A stretch of 64,000 bases of DNA, from contig RCSZ01000012.1 of the NCBI GenBank assembly GCA_014898425.1, positions 1,240,001 through 1,304,000 of the forward strand. The letters run 5' to 3'. Under the pieces are notes generated by a model. That model saw nothing but the letters and a program-made list of their open reading frames with translations, was not told where the DNA came from and made no database searches. Source of the stretch: Botryotinia globosa (Eukaryota > Ascomycota > Leotiomycetes > Helotiales > Sclerotiniaceae). Positions 59,301 to 64,000 of this stretch are shown here, piece after piece. Position 1 is the stretch's first letter. Every line of letters starts with the position of its first letter. Made by a program: the position numbers and the translations under genes.

Positions 59301-60328
59301 CGCGATCCCAGGAGGGGAAAGTATTTGTAGAAAAACGTGAATGCACAAGAGCAAAATGGGCTTCGTAATCAGCGTTCACCAGATCATAGAAATACTGATA
59401 AACCTGTATAGGGGCGAGTTGACCCTTGTAAACGATGTTCTTGTTAGACAGGGAACACAGGTAGAACCAATTGTGTAAACCAATTGTATGGGTTGCACGC
59501 TTTCGGAGTACATAGAGTTGTCTTTCGAAAAGTTTCTCATCAAATTGCTCAGGGTCGGTAATTTCCGGCGAGTTTCCTGGGCCATATGCAGATGCTAGCA
59601 CTACGAAGGGCTGCAATATGATAGGCTCACGAGATGCAGCAGCAGGACCAAGGAGAGTAGAATCTTTAGGAGGTTCTCGCCAGCCTAGTACTCTTAATCC
59701 TAGAGATTCAGAGATCTCTTCCAATTGTTTCTTTGATTCTTGTAGAGTTTCCTCGTCTGGCTTGAAGAAAAGATTTCCCACAGCATATTGACCTAACGGT
59801 GGAAGCTTGACATCTGTCTCGCGCTCGAAATTTTTGATAAAGAATTTGTGAGGAATAGATGTCATAACACCAGCACCATCTCCATCTCTCGCGTCTGAAC
59901 CCACGGCACCTCGATGGGTCATATTACAAAGAAGGTTTCGTGCTGGAAGTAACGAGGTTAGCAAAATTGTACGACTAATGAAATACAAGAGGCCTACCAT
60001 CGCTGACGATTTTGTGGCTGGGTTTGCCTTTAATGTTACTATATTGAGATTAGATATGTTCCCCGAGATGCAGATTCACAGTTCTCACCAAGCAAAACCA
60101 ACACCACAAGCATCCTTCTCCAAGCTAGGATCATACAAACCCCTGTTTTATGATTAGTGAAGCTCAATAAGAGGCTGTGGCAGACAGCGGTACTCACTGC
60201 TTCACTGGGAGTGCTCCAGCCCATGAATCATTTCCTTCAGCCTCATATTGATATTGGTTGTAAGGCTCATTCCTCGCATCAATCTCAGTTTGTCTGTCGT
60301 TAAAATCTTCCGCCCTTCCAATGCCCAT
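53399..60328 (-). CDS. GLT1: Glutamate synthase (GOGAT), single-chain NAD(P)H type
   Basis: The enzyme converts glutamine plus 2-oxoglutarate to two glutamates and works with glutamine synthetase in ammonium assimilation. Eight exons: 60198-60328, 60089-60142, 59998-60038, 59271-59942, 56529-59217, 54994-56477, 53645-54809 and 53399-53585, giving 2,140 residues (yeast Glt1 2,145). A propeptide of 55 residues precedes the N-terminal nucleophile Cys56 (DACGVGF) of the class II glutaminase domain, which includes [20 protein letters not shown]. The FMN/synthase domain contains the 3Fe-4S cysteines in [17 protein letters not shown], assembled across the 51-base intron. A GXGXG helix domain follows ([20 protein letters not shown]). 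The C-terminal flavoprotein part has [19 protein letters not shown] and [13 protein letters not shown] (4Fe-4S ligands), the FAD site [13 protein letters not shown] and the nucleotide site [11 protein letters not shown]. All seven splices restore family sequence, for example [17 protein letters not shown]. One intron (54810-54993) holds a minisatellite. Confidence 0.97.
54921..54980. repeat. 20-base minisatellite, three exact copies, in a GLT1 intron
   Basis: The unit AAGACGGAAAGGGGAGAGGG (plus strand) is repeated three times without change at 54921, 54941 and 54961, within the 184-base intron of GLT1, which is the longest in that gene. Confidence 0.95.
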
Positions 60329-63267
60329 CGTAGGCAAGGCAGCCGGCGATTGTAGGATCGATTTTGGTTTGATGTTGAGAGCGCAGCTCTTTATTCTTTA
60401 TTGGGTTGAGGTATGAAGTGTCAAGAGGGTTTGGAGTTCGTGCAAATAATGTTTTCTGGTATCTCGAAGAGGAAATTAGCTCAAAGTATGGAAGATTTTT
60501 GGTTTGTCGAACAAAGAACTTTTTCTTTCCTCAGCAAGATTTATTGACGATTGTGCGGAGTAAATTTTGTGTGAAGTCCAACACACACTTGATTGACTTA
60601 GCGCAGGAGACGTGTAGTCTGTAACTTAGCCCTTACGGTATGAAAATCGACTGATTGATCTGGCGTTGTAAAACAAAACAATGGTATCCTCTTGGTAGAA
60701 GATCTTTTCATATGTATGATATGTATGATATGTGTAAATGGTTGAAGTTTGTGGATCGAATCAATTGCCACCTCCAGTTATTTTGGTAATGATTGAAGTC
60801 TTACTGGCTGTGTGGAATTTGTATGGACATCATAATAGTGGGCGGCGTTCCAGATAAGAATACGACGAGGGGCGAGGGGCGAGGGGTTATGAAAGAGGAA
60901 TTGCACGTACAGACAGAAAAGCTACTTCGTACTGCTTCCAAAGGTTTGGATGTTTTGCCACGACGACAACTGCACGAAGACTGAAGTAGTAGGTAGGGAG
61001 GGAGGTAGGTAGATAGATAGATAGATAGACGTTGGGGTATTGGATCTGGCAAAGAAGAGGATCAAGTACAGTTCAAGAGGGAGGCAGGCTTTTATAAATG
61101 ATGAGTTTGTGAGGAAGATGATCTCCAGCCAGAGGAGGTGGAGAATGAATATCCAGCGCGAATCGGAGCAGGGCGTCCAAAATTGGCCAATAATTTGTTT
61201 GATACAAGGAACGCGGCTGCTGATTCAATAATAATTATAATTGTGATTATGATTATAATTGTAATTTGAATTTGAATTTGAATTTGAATTTGTTGCATCT
61301 CATTCACTTGATTGCACTGACGAGTATGAATGACACTTATACTTATTACACCTATGACACCTATGATACCTATTGCCAGTAGATCTATTGTATGGAGTAT
61401 GTGCCACTCGGGAAAGTCTTCTCGACAAGACTTTCGACTACCTACCTAACCTCCTTGGTGTATACGGAGAAGGGGAGAATCTTGCTACAATACAACCTCT
61501 GATTTCACCACCTCAAGTATTCGTATGCTCCCTTGAACATCATTCCAACAAGAGTACATATCATCACAATCATATCAAAAATATCAAAAATATCAAAAAT
61601 ATCAAGTGCGTGATAACTTGTAAGCTCTCTAGACCCATGCTGACCATTTCTCCCACTCCTATGGATTGAACAACCGATACGTTTATTTCCCCCACACTTG
61701 GATGCATCGACAAGGTCAAGGATCTTTGCATGGTGTGAATTGGCCAGTTCTCTAATCGGCCAATGAAATATCTCACCGAGAACAACTTCATGGAGCTCGA
61801 CTCTCAATATATATATTAACTAAACTCTTCTGCCGATGTCGCTCCAGTGAAGTTTGGTCAATATGTATGTAGGAAGATTTGATGGCTAACATTACCTATG
61901 TTTAGACAGATGATTGGCTTAGAAGCACCATCCGGAGGTACTCCATCATGTATGTTGAGAAGAAGTAGCCATGCCGGGATAGGCAGACGATGAACCTCAT
62001 TCAACGTGAGATACCATAATATGGGATCAGATTGGGAACGACTTGGAGGCTGGAGGCTGGAGGTGATGATATCGATCTTCGACTTGATTCCCATTGGTAG
62101 CGGCGGCAAGGATCCCCGCGATGCCAAAAAGAATTACACACAGGAACATGAACATCTAGCGATCCGACCAATTACGAGCGGTAGATAGGCAGATTACCAT
62201 TGAGAATTTGAGATTGATTCTTGATTGAGTGAGGGGTATCATGTATGTCCCCCAGCCCCTTGTTCATACAGCTATGAAGGAAATATCCCACCTTCAAGTG
62301 CATGCCGCATTGGCATTGCACTCTCAGGCAAATCTGACGTTTTTTCTTCATGCGAGCTGCTTGTAAGTTGTGGCATGTGTAACTCTTGTCGAAAGAGTCG
62401 AGGAGACGGAGAAGAGAACAGGCCACGAAAGAGAATTCCCCGGATCCGACCGATACATACAGCACGACTCACGACTCACGACTCACGAGGTCTTTGGTTG
62501 GCAGAAAAAGTAATCAAATTCATTTTATACAATACGAGAAATTTTCTCCTCCGATCACATCCATAGAGGAGGACATGGCGGTCAATAAGATTATGGAGAC
62601 TTGGTAGGTAGTTGTTTGTCAGAACAATAATGCTGCAAATTGCAATGCGTTTTGCTTTCCATGTCGGGTGAGATCGGGGACTCAAGACGAGGCTAGAATA
62701 TGATATATGTATGTTCAACTACCAGGGGTTTATATTGATAAAATTAGGACAGCAAGATGACAGCAATGTGACTTGAAATGGCCTGCTATTCTGTACAGAT
62801 CCGAATTCTAGACTTGGTACACTTGATCAGGAAGCTTTGAGAAGATCGATACAGTAGTTCCAATAGCTGAGAATCAGAAGCAGAATCTTATTTTGTACTT
62901 TAGGAAACTACGGGGAAACGAGCCGAGATGGAAGGGAGGTATTTACATAGTATTCAAATGACATTTGATCAGATTCATGGCTGTATCGAGCAAATACTAG
63001 GTAGGTAGGTACTAGGTAGGTATTCATCACATCTGTGAATACTGACTGTATGGGAGAAGAACCTTGATGAATCTTAACCGAACATGGTTGGGAAATATTT
63101 TAATTCTGCCGTACCTGTTTCACCGCCAAAACGAGGCTGCGTTGCGCGCAATCATCCCACAAGGCTGAGTCAGTTGATCTCGGGCCAAGGCTCAAAGGAA
63201 AGAAGAGGCAGGCATAGATAACCCCTTCATCTTTGTCGTATTCTCCAAGCACGAAATCATCACAGTC
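60329..63267. promoter_or_regulatory. 2.9 kb divergent region between GLT1 and APC15-like gene
   Basis: Only short frames are present. Repeats include AGATAG (61011-61028), TTTGAA hexamers (about 61264-61292), AAAATATC (61575-61602), ACGACTC heptamers (62462-62488) and GGTAGGTA motifs (62999-63021). The first few hundred bases are the GLT1 promoter. No gene or RNA could be supported. Confidence 0.45.
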
Positions 63268-64000
63268 ATGTTTTCACTTCCAAACCTTGCCCCGACAGAC
63301 GTGCGTACACAGCCCATAAGCTTTGTTTACCCGCAAGTCATAACTAACTCATGCATCAGTCCTACAATCTCTGGTACACATCATCTCATAGCAACATTCC
63401 CCAGCACACAGAACCCACAAACAATGCATTTGATCATACCGCTCCCCATATTGCATCAAACCAAAACCACGGCTCGCGTCGTCAACAAGCCAGCAATAGA
63501 ACACCTCTAGCACGACTACGCTTAGATGAAGAATACATCGAGAGGAGAAAGCAAAATGTACAAAACTGGGGAAGTTCCTGGATTAAGCCTCCTGGAGTAG
63601 CAAAATCATTACATCAATTGAGAGAAGAGAAGAGAGAAATGGAAGAACATCAAGAAGCAATGAGACGAGAACACTTGGCACAAGAACTTGCCGAAGCGGA
63701 ACAGGCCGAGGCCGAGGCAATGATACCGACTGAGGATCTTGAGGGTGAGATGGACGGCATGGTGGATCTTGATGATGAGATTCCTGATGCGGACGAGACG
63801 GGAATGGGACCTAGTGATTCATCCGATGCTAGCGAGGATGATGAAGAAGATGAAGAAAACGATCTCGAGGATGTTCCTAGAGCACTCGCCGCTTCTCGCA
63901 TGACGGATGAAGCTTACAGAGATGCGATAACACGTCTCGGAGCTCCCAGAGGTTCAATGCTCGAAGATGATGGCGCTTCGACCATTGCGGAGGAAGAGCA
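63268..64000 (+). CDS. APC15/Mnd2-like anaphase-promoting complex subunit (5' part, cut by window edge)
   Basis: Exon 1 (63268-63300, MFSLPNLAPTD) joins exon 2 (from 63360, SYNLWYTSSHSN) across a 59-base intron with a CTAAC branch site. The start resembles fungal Apc15/Mnd2 proteins, which begin with a short M(F/L)SLP.L.P.DSH.LWYTS pattern. Apc15 helps the APC/C turn over its mitotic checkpoint inhibitor. The rest shows RRKQNVQNWGSSWIKPPGVA, a family-like block, followed by a Glu/Gln/Arg-rich coiled coil (LREEKREMEEHQEAMRREHL) and a very acidic stretch (SDASEDDEEDEENDLEDV). At least 224 residues lie in the window and the frame is open at the right edge. The family call rests mainly on the N-terminal motif. 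Confidence 0.72.

Overview
The window is nuclear DNA of a filamentous ascomycete (Pezizomycotina). It has short introns (mostly 50-75 bases) with GTRNGT donors and CTAAC/CTGAC-like branch sites, fungus-type adenylate cyclase, a CFEM receptor, Zn2Cys6 factors and a C-to-T mutated transposon. The protein sequences look Leotiomycete-like (Botrytis/Sclerotinia group); that placement is from memory of the families and was not tested.

Left part (1-29 kb), mostly core genes. In order: the 5' part of the U3 snoRNP protein PWP2 (minus); a CDC12-type septin (plus); a mitochondrial PDK-family kinase (minus); a 3.2 kb intergenic region; the large adenylate cyclase with RA, LRR, PP2C-like and cyclase domains (plus); a CFEM-domain seven-helix receptor (minus); a 3.6 kb region with no convincing gene; a Src1/Heh1 inner nuclear membrane protein (minus); a small unrecognised gene (plus); and a long Gly/His-rich small heat shock protein (minus).

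Middle part (30-38 kb), a decayed accessory island. It holds the broken 3' part of a berberine-bridge-type FAD oxidoreductase and a broken Zn2Cys6 transcription factor gene. A 1,991-base AT-rich element with 23-base terminal inverted repeats and TA target duplications sits inside that factor gene. Next to the factor's lost 5' end lie a second, degenerate inverted-repeat element and an intact-looking 318-base MITE. The lesions and the C-to-T pattern suggest repeat-induced point mutation.

Right part (38-64 kb), core genes again: AMP deaminase (minus), histone chaperone CHZ1 with a 16-base exon (plus), SNARE BET1 (plus), a long conserved-looking unknown protein (minus), a VTC2/3-type SPX-VTC polyphosphate complex subunit (minus), the 2,140-residue glutamate synthase GLT1 (minus), and the 5' part of an APC15/MND2-like APC/C subunit (plus, cut by the window end).

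The genes are not one pathway. Links are general: cAMP signalling and a GPCR-like receptor; nitrogen, purine and phosphate metabolism (GLT1, AMD1, VTC); nuclear and cell-cycle functions (SRC1, CHZ1, septin, APC15). No RNA gene, CRISPR array or biosynthetic cluster could be supported. The most informative feature is the transposon/pseudogene island. Exon borders are hand-called from splice signals and reading frame.
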